Shown: in pieces, positions 11,361 through 21,769 of the stretch | Position numbering within the stretch: position 1 is the first letter of the stretch | Layout of the letters: every line of letters begins with the position of its first letter | Assembly: GCF_025766255.1 (NCBI RefSeq) | Contig: NW_026516809.1 | Coordinates: 35,494-99,493 of the forward strand | Direction: 5' to 3' | From: Zychaea mexicana | Lineage: Eukaryota; Mucoromycota; Mucoromycetes; Mucorales; Lichtheimiaceae | DNA: 64,000 nt | Translations under genes and position numbers: made by a program | Notes under the pieces: model-generated | The model's input: only the letters and a program-made list of their open reading frames with translations | The model's database searches: none | Told to the model about the DNA's origin: nothing

Positions 11361-12969
11361 CTCCGCTTTTCGCAGCAGTGGAAAGTCCCAAGAAATTGTT
11401 ACAGAAATCGAAGATTTGCAAAGACCGGGGGACTATTTGCGGAAAAATTAAGTTTCTAGTCCTGACTGATTGTTGCAGAAATCGCACCATTTGCGAAAGG
11501 TAGAGGTGCAAAAAGCGGGGGACCACTGTACCAGGATCGTGCCACCACTAACGGAATGGCCCGCCAAAGACAAGGCAAAAGTCAAAAACTGGCTGTCTAT
11601 AGGAGATCTACGGGTCATACGCTCAAGTCAAGAAAGGCGAACCGAAAACATGGCAAATCAGAAGATTCAGTTGGCATTATGGAAGAGAGTATAAGTCTAA
11701 CTCGGATGAAGTATTTGCTCTTGACGATGCTATTGAGCATAACACCCGGTAGAGAAGTGCAACGGCGAAGCTCCTGCCTACGTACCTCACCAACGGCGAG
11801 AGTTTTATTAAGATGACGAAGTGCTTGAAAACCTGGCCAGCACAGAAGCAGCGTCTCTCCGACCAGCTAGCATAGCAGAACTCGTTCGGGCAAGACATAG
11901 AGGTATCCTCATTATTTCTAAGGACTTTCCAACTTTCGGCAAAGATACTGTAATGTCTCGGCTATTGACAGCAAGTTCTCACTGCTTGTTGACTATTTAA
12001 AAGGTCACGGTTAAGCCATTACAAGCATCCTTGTCGCCCAATTATTTCAGCGTCTTTCCGCATTCGAAAGTAAAGAAACCTCATCGACAGAATGATGTTG
12101 CTGGTGTAGACCGCATCTCGACATTATGGTCTAGACGAGCTCAAGGATTTGATAATGCATAAGCCGTTTTAAAGCTATTTCAAGAAGAAGATCATAGAAT
12201 ACTACAAAAATGCCCCTAGCATCAGAGCTGCGAAAAATTCAATGTTAAAGATGAGCATTTTCAAAGACCATATTTTAAGTTTTGCAACATTGAAATGTAT
12301 ATATAGTAGATCCTATGATGTAATAACAATTATCTTCATATATTATAGCCTGGATACTATGGGTTTAAAGGCAAAAACACTCCAAGACATGCTGGTACAC
12401 GAGATCGATGCTGCGAAGGAGCACATCAACCAATGGATGCCCCGGAATATATAGCCTCTGTTCTTCTTCCAGAGGTCGGTATGCGCCTTATTGGGGAAGA
12501 TCCTGAGTCGCCCGGTGAGACGGAAGAAGATTGCGATTGCACCATTAGCCTAGCAGAAGAATACAGTCCCTCAGCAATATGGCGCTATTCTACATGGAGA
12601 GTAGCGTTGACTACGGCTGTTTCAAATATCCAGATGACGATGACTCGGACAGTGAAGATTAAGGCGACCAAGAGCATCATATACTCTGATAAAAAGCAGA
12701 ACCATACATTATCTTCTTTAACATATCTGTATACACTTTCACTTAATCTTCACTTTTTTTCTCTTTCTCTACAGCATATTCTTCTAATAAAAAAAGAAAA
12801 ACAATAATGTTCAGAAAAGAGTGTCAGACATGCGTGGTAAATGGCTATCACTAGATATTATATCTCACTTACAGAGCGTCACTAGAAGACAACATAATAT
12901 AAGTTGGTCTACACAAAGAGTTACACTCCACTTTTTCGTGGTCTACGCAAGGGATTACAGATTGTTGGC
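11361..12969. other. decayed region with broken reading frames, no intact gene
   Basis: Several 60-120-codon frames occur (for example 12362-12454 and 12433-12807) with glutamate-rich stretches, but no recognised domain, no consistent splicing and frequent stops. It may be more of the degraded transposon starting at 11202. Nothing firm can be assigned. Confidence 0.4.
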
Positions 12970-12983
12970 GCCTACCTAGCACT

Positions 12984-13083
12984 TACCCCACCGTTTTAAT
13001 TTTTTCACGGACACGTGACCTAGAAAAAGAGATATCCCGTATGGGAAATTAAATAGCCAAAGAGAAACGTCAACTTGTTTTTC
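12984..13083 (+). repeat. left terminal inverted repeat of the MULE-like element
   Basis: Starts ttaccccaccg and runs to caacttg; its reverse complement matches 13763-13831 plus 19399-19430 once the LINE and one target duplication are removed. Small substitutions show some age. Confidence 0.75.
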
Positions 13084-13762
13084 TGTTATTCTTTAGTCTC
13101 AACATTCACGTCGACTTCGACAGCACCAACAACGACAACAGCAACACCAGCACCAGCACCAGCAGCTCCGGCTGCAACAATTATAATAAGACCACAAAGC
13201 TCACGATGACAGCGGCGATTAGTCAAGACAAAGCATTGTCGAACAAAAGATCGCTCGTGCTCTAAAATTAAATGAAAGCACTCATAGCTATCGCTCTATA
13301 CTTGGAGTACGTCAACGGAATATGTTTGACGATGTTGTCGAAAATGATATTGTTGACGAATATCTGTAAGTACGGTAGTTAGACAATTTCGAGCTAGACG
13401 AACAAGAGCAAGAGCAAGAACAATGAGCGATGGTCATCCATTTACGCGTTATCTTTCTTAAATTCCTCATATCTGCCACTGCATTATTGAATTTTATGTC
13501 ACTCCCTCCCTTCTTATTATCTTTTTTAGCTTTGTCTATTATTAACTTCTACTGCTTGCTTTATACTCGAGAATTTAGATGATCATCTCCTTGTCTAACA
13601 AAATTATGCTTTATAGTCGATGTTTGGTGAGCAAAAAGAACAGTAAGTATGCTGCGTATTCACCTAAATTTGTATAAGCTCTCCAGTAAAGAAGAATGCA
13701 AACATAGACACTATGTAATACATTATGTAGAGGTGAATGTTTACTTTTGAAACGATCTCAAA

Positions 13763-13831
13763 CAAAAAAAGTTGGCGTTTCTCTTCCGGCTATTTAATTT
13801 TCCGAACGGGTTATCTATTTTATAGGTCACG
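13763..13831 (-). repeat. inner part of the right terminal inverted repeat, cut by LINE insertion
   Basis: Matches the inner part of the left arm in inverted orientation (agttggcgtttctcttccgg against ccaaagagaaacgtcaact). It ends in tataggtcacg, the LINE target duplication. The outer part of this arm resumes at 19388-19430. Confidence 0.72.
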
Positions 13832-13867
13832 ACCACCACGGGGGTTTTTTCCACTATTCATCACAAA

Positions 13868-15531
13868 ATGGTAGAATCAACCAATCAGGATCCTCCGCCG
13901 GAGCATCCTCTACCAGCAACTTCACCATCGCCACCAAATACCACCATGCGTCGTCCAGAGAGACGGCTCCACTGCCTCAACCACTATCTCCTGCGCAACA
14001 GTGGCAAAACTTCCAAACGTATGAACGAACGATTCGCGGCAAACCTGTCACCGCTTTTGGGGATACCTCTGCAAAAGCAGCCGCGTCGACGCAACGCAAC
14101 AATCGCCAATGGATTCGCTCCAATGAACCTAACAGCGCTTTCTTTGAATTCCGTGACATAGGCTCGCACCCTCAAAAGTTCATGGCGATATTGAAGAAAC
14201 AGTACCCTAAGGCCGTTGGACATACACCAGTACCAAAAAGCTTCAATGGGGCTATTTTTTCGTTTGAAGATATGGAATCCTGTACAGCAGTCTGCACAAC
14301 TGGTGTAACTGTGGGATCGCGTACAGTCTTTGGCATCATCACTCTCCAAGCAGAAAACGATGTGTACTGCATTAATTTAGAACAGCTCCCTCTTCTCTCG
14401 CCTGCTAAATTAACACCCTTGCTCAACACCACCATGAGTCGATTTGGAAAAATAGCTCACATCGGCCTTTATGTTGATCCAATTTCGACCATGTTTCATG
14501 GTAAAGGCTATGCAATCCTCGATCGTACAGTGGAACCAACGCATGATGCCTTTGAACCACTACAGCATGTGATCCCTTTCTCTGGCAATCGATGCATCTT
14601 AGCCTCCTGGAAAGGCATGGAGCAACATTGTTTCTACTGCCACCAACATGGCCATGGAGTTGCAGCATGTCCTCTTATAAAAGATCTTGCTCGTCGCGAC
14701 CGTCGTTGCTATCAATGCAACAGCCCAAAACACCTCATTCGCGATTACCCATATAGCAACGACGCTACAACCGGGCAGAAATGTCTGCGGTCGGCACATG
14801 ACACAGATGTAAGCAACAGTCCCACTACACCTTCTGCAGAAACGCATGCAGCTGCAACCACGTCTACATCCTCATCGGCGACTATGAGTAGCACCGTGTC
14901 TACAGCTGCTCCTGCCACAGTCACCCAGCATCTATTAGCTGCATCACCTCAAAACAATGCTGCAGATGTCGCCAAGGCTCAACATAAAGATATCACGCTC
15001 GTAGGAGATGAGGCATCAGCAGAACCTACCAACAAGTGCAAGGACATTCAGCATCATCAACACGACGAAAATTGTATCGACAGCACAGCAACACCAGCTA
15101 ATAAAGACGTCGACGAGGTATGTGACGACGACGAACAATGTGACAACGACGAACAATGTGACGACGATGATATGCAACAAGTCGACGAGTAAAGTGACGC
15201 AGACAACGATATGCACGACGACAATGACAGCAACCACACTAATGCAACATTGGCAATGCCATCTCGTTCGTCTCGCAAAGGCAAAAACGGCAAAGGCATG
15301 ACTCGCACTGGCACGAACAAAGGCGACACGAGCAAAACGGCCAAAGGCCCAACTCCTAAGTCCATCACCAAAAAGCGTGCTGATCGTCAGCAACACAAAA
15401 AGACGAACAATAAAGTTGCTCTCACGAAAATCTCTGAACCCAATGCCACCACCACCATCCCAGCAGTTATTGCCGACGGAGGCGATAACATGGCTCCATA
15501 CAGTAACCCAACTAAGCCATACCAACCATGA
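13868..15531 (+). pseudogene. LINE ORF1, nucleic-acid-binding protein with CCHC knuckles (broken)
   Basis: Starts MVESTNQDPPPEH; a frameshift near 13935 moves the frame to the one containing FFEFRDIGSHPQKFMAILKK. The middle resembles the RNA-binding fold of fungal LINE ORF1 proteins. Zinc knuckle 1 is CFYCHQHGHGVAACP (intact CCHC). Knuckle 2, CYQCNSPKHLIRDYP, has Tyr where the last Cys is expected. An acidic Asp-rich repeat (about 15118-15190) is cut by an in-frame TAA at 15190-15192; the same frame continues to 15531 with a Lys/Thr-rich basic tail. Confidence 0.75.
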
Positions 15532-15579
15532 TCACAGAAATCCCGCAACCACAAATATCTCTAGCCTCGCTCAACTGCT

Positions 15580-18500
15580 GAGACCTCAAAAAAAATATAC
15601 ACCAAAAAACATCAACCATTCATTGACCAAATTTCGACACTGTCTTGCACAATCTTAGCTCTCCAAGAAACCCATGCCAGCACTTTTCATGATCACGATC
15701 GTTTCTCCCTTCAGCTTCACGTCACATCTAGTACTTGGACCCAGCACTGTGGTCTTTTATCTTTCGATGTTGACCTGGAGATTTCACCTCTCTGGTCATC
15801 GCTTGATGGCCGTCTCCTCGTAGCTGAATTAACTCACCGCCATCACCTCTTTGACCCGATCACTATATATGTCGTCTATGCCCCTGCCGATCGCTCTCTT
15901 CGACCACCGTTTTATGCTGAACTCGCCACCATGATCTGCAATGATCAACACCTACCGCATCGCAGCATCATGTTGGGCGACTATAATTATAACATTCATA
16001 TACCCGGACACCTGCGAGTTGCTGCCAACTCATAGGTACAGTGGCTCTCATTATCCTGGTTTGATCCACTCAAATCTGATGCCACTGCCTTCAATAGCTA
16101 TACATATAAGGGCCCTCTTGGCACATCCAAACGCGACTTCATTCTACTCTCAGGCGACTTACTGCCTGCAGCAGCACAACCAACAGTAACCCATGTATCA
16201 AACCACACCGACCACAAAGCCGTGTCTATCGGACTCAAACTCTTTGCACCGCCGACAGGCCCTGGCATTTGGCGTGTGAATCCGTACCTCGTCCACGACA
16301 GAACCTTTTGCTATGAATTGACAAACTTTCTTGATGCCAGGGCCTCCGTTCTGCCCGACGCTCCGGCTCACGTGCAATGGGACTTTCTGAAAGCATGCAT
16401 AAAATCCTTTGTCCAAAGTTACACACGTCGCAAACATTCACAGCAACAAAGAACCCTCAAATCACTACACCGATCGCACTGCCAGTTACAACGCAACCTG
16501 TCTATTGCCATCCACTAACAACAGCAACAACAACAACAACAACATCCGCCTCACAGCAACAGCGCCACTAGCCACATCAGCAACCATGCACACCAAAGCT
16601 GCATCAACCACAACATACATAACACTAACAACAATATCAACAACACCATCGGAAGTCCCCAACAAAATACTGACACTACTGACAACAATACCACAAGCAA
16701 CCACAGCACCAATCATCACGCCACCAACAACAGCGAAGACGATGAATATATCAGCAGCATCAGCCAGCAAATCGCTGACACTGAGCAACAAATCGACGAT
16801 ATTACCGACAAAGAAGCCAATATTTTGGTGCTATGAGCAGGCATCCGATGGAGGGAAAAAAGTGAACGTTCAAACAAGTACTTTTACCGCTGCCGCGATC
16901 GCCAACAGAGACAAATTATCCAAGCCCTACATACAGAAGATGGTGCTATTGTCCGCAGCCCTGATGCGCTACTAGACTGCATATCCCAGTTCTACCGCCA
17001 TCTGTACTCTGCTGATCCAGTGCTAGACTCGGGTATAGGTGCCATTCTGGCCTATTTGCCTCGCGACACCAGACTCTCCCAGACTGATTGTGACTAAATG
17101 CCACAAGAATGGACTGACGAAGATATCGAAGCCTGCCTCAATAAGCTTCTGACCCAGAGCAGCCCAGGGATCGCTGGATTTCCTTACCCATTCCTAAAGC
17201 TGCTCTTTCAGCACCCAACCTGCCGTCAGCTTTTCACCGAAGTCTTGAATAATGCACTATCCCGAGGGGAGTTCCCAGCGACATGGCAAAAATCAGTAGT
17301 CATCCTTCTTCCCAAGAAAGGTGACCTTACTGATCTTGCCAACTGGCGTCCGATTTCACTAATATGCACCGATGCCAAAATATTTACACGACTGGTTGCT
17401 TCAAGATTCGTCAGTCTATGCCAAAATTTGATTGATCAACATCAAACCGGATTCCTCCAGCAACGTCTTATTGCCGACAATGGTATCGCCGCTCGTTTGG
17501 CTATGGATCTTGCTCGTAAATACAACATGCCTGGCATTGCCCTCCTACTTGACGGATGTAAAGCGTTCGATCGTGTCTATCCCCAATATTTATACTATGT
17601 GCTCACCTGCTTTGGTTTCCCTCCTACGCTGATCGACAACATCTGCTCCTTATTCTTCAACACTGAGCTCTGCATCAACATCAATAGTCATCTAGCGGCC
17701 CCAAGTCCACAAGGCAGAGGGCTCCAGCAAGGCGACCCCTTATCACCCCTGCTATTCAACCTAGCGCTAGAACCGCTACTATAGGCGATACTGGCTACTT
17801 CCACTATCCCTGGCTTCGAATTGGACAACCTACAAGCCCACTGCGCCCTAGAACGGTGACCACACCACCACGGCTCAAAGTTCTTGCATATGCAGACGAC
17901 ATTCTTGTCTTCTTGACACAGCCAGAAGAACTGCGTGAGCTCCTCCATATTTTCTATCTGTACAGCCACGCATCAAACGCCAAACTCAACAGAGACAAGA
18001 CCGTTGCTGTTTCCTTATGTGGGAAGCAACAGACCACCTGGATGTCCACACTACAACGCGCCAGTATTACTGAATGGCACGATGCCTCTTGCACGACCCC
18101 TGCTACCTATCTTAGTTTCCTGCTATCGAGTATGAAAGCGCAGCTGGATCAGTATCTTTTAAGAATATAAGAAAAGATCACAGTGCACGTTCAAATACTG
18201 TCTCAACGCTCGTTATCGATCCAAGGACGCGGCTTAGTCGCTAACTCCTTACTCTTGAGCCAAGTATGGTATGGTATATGGATTTTACCCATTACCAAAA
18301 AATACCTACAAAAGATCTGGCAAAAGATTTATCAATTCGTGACTCAAAAAGCCTTTCCACCTGTCAGCTTTGCAACCTGTACACGCCCACGACAGGAAGG
18401 AGGCCTGGCTATACTCGACCCAGTGGTACAGCACTCTGCCTTGCAGTTTCGCTGGCTTTTACCTCTGCTTGAACTTGAAGAAGACCACGAATCTTTCATC

Positions 18501-19292
18501 CTTCCGATCCTGCGTTCCTGTCTCGGTTCTTTTTCACACTCATCATCGGCTATCAATCCGCTGCTCATTCCCAGTAGCCGTACTTCTGCCATTAAAACCT
18601 TTGGCTGCGTTTTCTCATTATTCTGCGCCACAGATGCTCTCAAGATTATACCCATTCAACCAGCTCAACCTACTGCCGTTCCTATGAATAAGAATACTCC
18701 GCTTGTTCTTCTTGCTACTACTGCTGCAGGTACTGCACTTGACGACATCACACCCAAAACTTTTCGCTACAGTCAGCTCACCACATTTGAGCACCTTTTT
18801 GACTGGTATCCTAGTTCATCAAAAAAGCGATGGAAACTTTTCTAGAACTCGTGTTTTTCTCATAGAGCCCACACAGTCTGGTGGCGCCTTCTTCATCAAA
18901 AGATATCTTGCAAACAAAGGTTACATCAGCTAATCCCAGGCGTTTTCGAATCCCCAACATGTGTTTTTTGTCTTGCGGTCGAAGACCCACAGCACTTTTT
19001 CTGGTCCTGCCCTAAAAAATTGCAAGTATGGTCGACCATCAGCCAGCGCTTCCTGGTTGATAATGGTGCGTTGACGTTTGATCATCTTGTGTCTCTCAAC
19101 GCTTCTCCACTCTCCGTGAAGCCCGAGTACAAATTGCCCTTCCTTTGTATCATCGCTACAACAATACTCCACATCTGGAATGCACACTGGCGTTATGTAT
19201 TTGACGGCACGACCTTTTGGCCAGATAGTGTGGCAGCCAGCACCACACTAGCCCTCAGACGGATATATGCAGAAAACTCATCTATAGCATAG
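15580..19292 (+). pseudogene. LINE ORF2: AP endonuclease, reverse transcriptase, C-terminal zinc finger (broken)
   Basis: The endonuclease is visible as ALQETH (near 15660), MLGDYN (near 15970), SKRDFILL (near 16125) and NHTDHKA (near 16205), matching the QETH, GDxN, S-x-I/R-D-Y/F and SDH positions; the last motif has Thr-Asp-His. The RT has WRPISLICTDAKIF, CKAFDRVYP, GLQQGDPLSPLLFNL and, after a frameshift near 17840, LAYADDILVF (YADD). The C-terminus has CVFCLAVEDPQHFFWSC, a Cys-Cys-His-Cys finger common in LINEs, then an alpha-helical tail ending at 19292. In-frame stops occur at about 16033, 16516, 16834, 17095 and 17782, with further frame changes near 17840 and 18850-18960. A CAA/AAC-rich stretch (16510-16740) is low-complexity. 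Confidence 0.8.
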
Positions 19293-19440
19293 TAACACTA
19301 TCAGATTATGTAAGTATCCTTTCTTGCCTTATAAATACCGACATCAACAGTATCTCAATAAATCATCTTCTATACAAAAAAAAATTCTATAGGTCACGTG
19401 CCCGTGAAAAAATTAAAACGGCTGGGGCAAGCCTACCTAG

Positions 19441-19529
19441 CCATTTCAAAAAAATTACGGAAACGGATTTCGGAACTTAATTTCTCTGAAAGTTAATCAT
19501 GTAATCGAACCAAAATCCGTTTTTCAGTT
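19441..19529. other. short junction sequence
   Basis: Unassigned bases between the target duplication of the MULE-like element and the next decayed transposase. It may include the end of MULE A, but no partner inverted repeat was found. Confidence 0.3.
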
Positions 19530-21420
19530 TTGGGGTTTTTAAACTTGTTCCTCAAAAAGGAACCACAAAATCAGCAACAAATCCAAGCCCAAGTAACACT
19601 CGAGCAACCTGAATTGAAAAGATGCAGTAATTGCAAATCTCATCGCCCTTTGCTATTTTTTGTTAGCAATAGACAAGATTACAGCACGTGTAGAAATGCT
19701 GTAAACGCCAAAGTGATGTTGGTAAACCAATCGCAGAGCAGTTACTCCTGACAATGGACAAAGTACTCGAGCTGATTCCTTCGCGTCATAATTTGAGGAA
19801 CGTAGCCAACAGTCTCGAAGATTACAGCCTCGACGCGTATGTGCAACTTGACGACGATATGTTGGCGTTGTCAGATTCGCAACTTGTGATCAACATCCGC
19901 GATCGTATCTAGGCTGTTGACGGATACCATTACTACGAAGCGTACCGAACAGAACCACGGCTATTCTTTCCTTTTCCGATGCTCACAAGATTCCGATGTG
20001 CAGGGTCAAGCTGCATTTCGTTTACAATTGCATCAGTGCATGGCAACTTTCTGATGCAAAGGCTGCATCAGCGGCATGGTGGCATGGTCGACAGAGTGAA
20101 TGGTTACTTTTACTTGAACATCGAACATTCCTATGGGCATAGGGCTGCACCTGCCGTCGAAAATAACGCCGTCCCATAAAATGTACGTGCATACATCGCT
20201 GCAAATGCCATCGAATTAGATGCATAACAGCTGCATCGTAACCTTATCCGTCAGTTTCGACAAGAAGCGACAAGAATAACGCAGGGGCGTGCCAGTAGTG
20301 CCAAGACCAATATATACTGCACGACAACCAGTTCAGATCAGCAGAGATGCTCGCCGACAGAGCCGCTGACAAGGGTGTCCACAAGGTATGTCAAATTGTC
20401 CTAAATAATTAGCTACTACTTAATATTAAATATATGTGAGGATCGTGCATAAAATCACTTCGGCGTGTTGAGAATAGACAAGAACCATTACTTATAGAAT
20501 CAATTAAATATAATAGCCAATAAACAGATTTTCACCTCAGCATAGAGTAAATACTCGGCTATTGGTTTTACCATGCGATTATATGATGTAATTTGTGGAT
20601 CACAGCAACTAGCAGAGGAATACCATGTCGATTCTACATTTAAGACAAACCGAGCAGGATACGAACTATTTAGGACAGTTGCAACTGTAATTGGTGTCAG
20701 GTTTCCGATTGCATACATGCTTCTGAAGCTTACACCACAGAGTCAGCTAGTTAATGATGGCGAGGATGACACATTTCATGTTGGTGTTATTGCCGAATTT
20801 TCTACATGCTTAAAGCAAGCTGGTCTTCAAACCAAGTTCATGTTTACGGATGAGGACTGGGGACAGATCTGTGCTATAGAAGCAGTCTGGACAAATGGGA
20901 GAGTGCTTAGACTAATCTATGGCATCTCATTTGCTCAGTGAAGAAACGCTTAGCAGAACCCAAAACAGCAAGACTGCAAAATATTCTGGATGAGGCTCGA
21001 GCTTTATTTCGTATATAAGTGCAATTTTTCGTCCTAGGGAAGATAGAACTGGCAGTATATATAGTGACCTAGAAATTCGAAATGCCATCAAAGATATGAT
21101 GCAAAAGCATTATAATTGGCACCCGTTAACTGCACTCGAAGGAGGTAGGAATGTTATGTCGATCCACAAATCATATTATAATGATTATTAAGAAAAATGT
21201 AGTTGGTACCTGAAACGAGCAGCAGTTGTATTTTCGTACTGTTGACGAAATGTACAACTTATGTGTGGATCTCGGCCTGCCTAATGCTTGAGTGTATCTT
21301 TATAGGAGGTGGTATGCTCCTGAATGGTGGGTTAGATGGGCACGAAGCAGCATTCCCGAAGGTATCCTGTTGGCAAAAACCACGATGATGATCAAAGCTC
21401 AGTGGAAGGTTCTTAAGGGG
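19530..21420 (+). pseudogene. decayed MULE transposase (MULE A)
   Basis: The N-terminal zinc-ribbon-like start CSNCKSHRPLLFF is followed by YSTCRN; then DYSLDAYVQLDDDM, also found in MULE B at about 54890-54950. The DDE core is at 20573-20941: EYHVDSTFKTNRAGYELF (first Asp), RFPIAYMLLKL, FTDEDWGQI (second Asp), then VKKRLAEP. The C-terminal part is seen as YAPEWWVRWARSSIPEG and KTTMMIKAQWKVLK, a pattern of this fungal MULE family. Stops and frame changes are frequent (near 19910, 20140, 21015 and 21190), so it is inactive. The AT-rich stretch around 20400-20570 looks like an intron or insertion. Confidence 0.7.
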
Positions 21421-21769
21421 GTTAATCCTTAACCATAATTCCTTAAAAGGTTTTATTAATTAAAGATATATCATTGTTTAAACATATATATGAAAAAATA
21501 AAAAATTAGATTATAATTTTTTTATTTTTTGAACGTTTAAGATTTTTTTAACTTTTTTTATTAATTCTTTAAAAGGTTTAGGTTTTGTATAAACCTTTTT
21601 AAACTGTTTAAACGTTATATCCTTTTATCTTCTATTAAAAATCGATTAGCCCTTACGTTATTGTACAAAAAAGGAAATAGTTGTGGCTGGCGTTGGTATC
21701 TATTGCTCAGCTTACTTTTTTTGTTATGTAACAATTTGTTTCACCTGCAAGCTGTTGTTTTTGCATAAT
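21421..21769. other. AT-rich stretch with an inverted repeat, no gene
   Basis: Very AT-rich. A short perfect inverted repeat, aaaaggttta / taaacctttt with a 9-bp loop, lies at about 21571-21599. It may belong to the end of MULE A or the 5' terminus of the Helitron; no clear TC start could be fixed. Confidence 0.4.

Larger units (their letters stand above)
13832..19387 (+). mobile_element. APE-type non-LTR retrotransposon (LINE), near full length, degenerate
   Basis: Flanked by an 11-bp target duplication, tataggtcacg, at 13821-13831 and 19388-19398. It ends in an A-rich tail (about 19375-19384). It carries ORF1 with zinc knuckles and ORF2 with an AP-endonuclease, reverse transcriptase and C-terminal zinc finger. 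Both ORFs contain stops and frameshifts, so the copy is dead. The clade (L1/Tx1-like or Tad-like) cannot be fixed without a tree. Confidence 0.85.
12980..19430. mobile_element. MULE-like element with ~100-bp terminal inverted repeats, split by a LINE
   Basis: The left arm (12984-13083) and the right arm (13763-13831 continued at 19399-19430) are inverted copies of each other, with shared runs such as ccgttttaattttttcacgg and ggctatttaatt. A direct repeat gcctacctag flanks the whole at 12970-12979 and 19431-19440, a 10-bp target duplication that fits Mutator-like elements (usually 8-11 bp). Without the LINE the element is only about 0.9 kb, so it is non-autonomous. The core holds Gln/Thr-rich low-complexity sequence (13100-13200) and a short open stretch near 13220-13367 (RALKLNESTHSYRSILGVRQ), perhaps a captured exon. 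A few bases differ at the outer ends. Confidence 0.72.

Noticed and set aside
15016..15525. 169-codon minus-strand ORF rich in Val and Ile
   Set aside because: Antisense of the Asp/Asn/Thr-rich region of LINE ORF1.
16486..16791. 101-codon minus-strand Val-rich ORF
   Set aside because: Antisense to the CAA/ACA low-complexity stretch in LINE ORF2.
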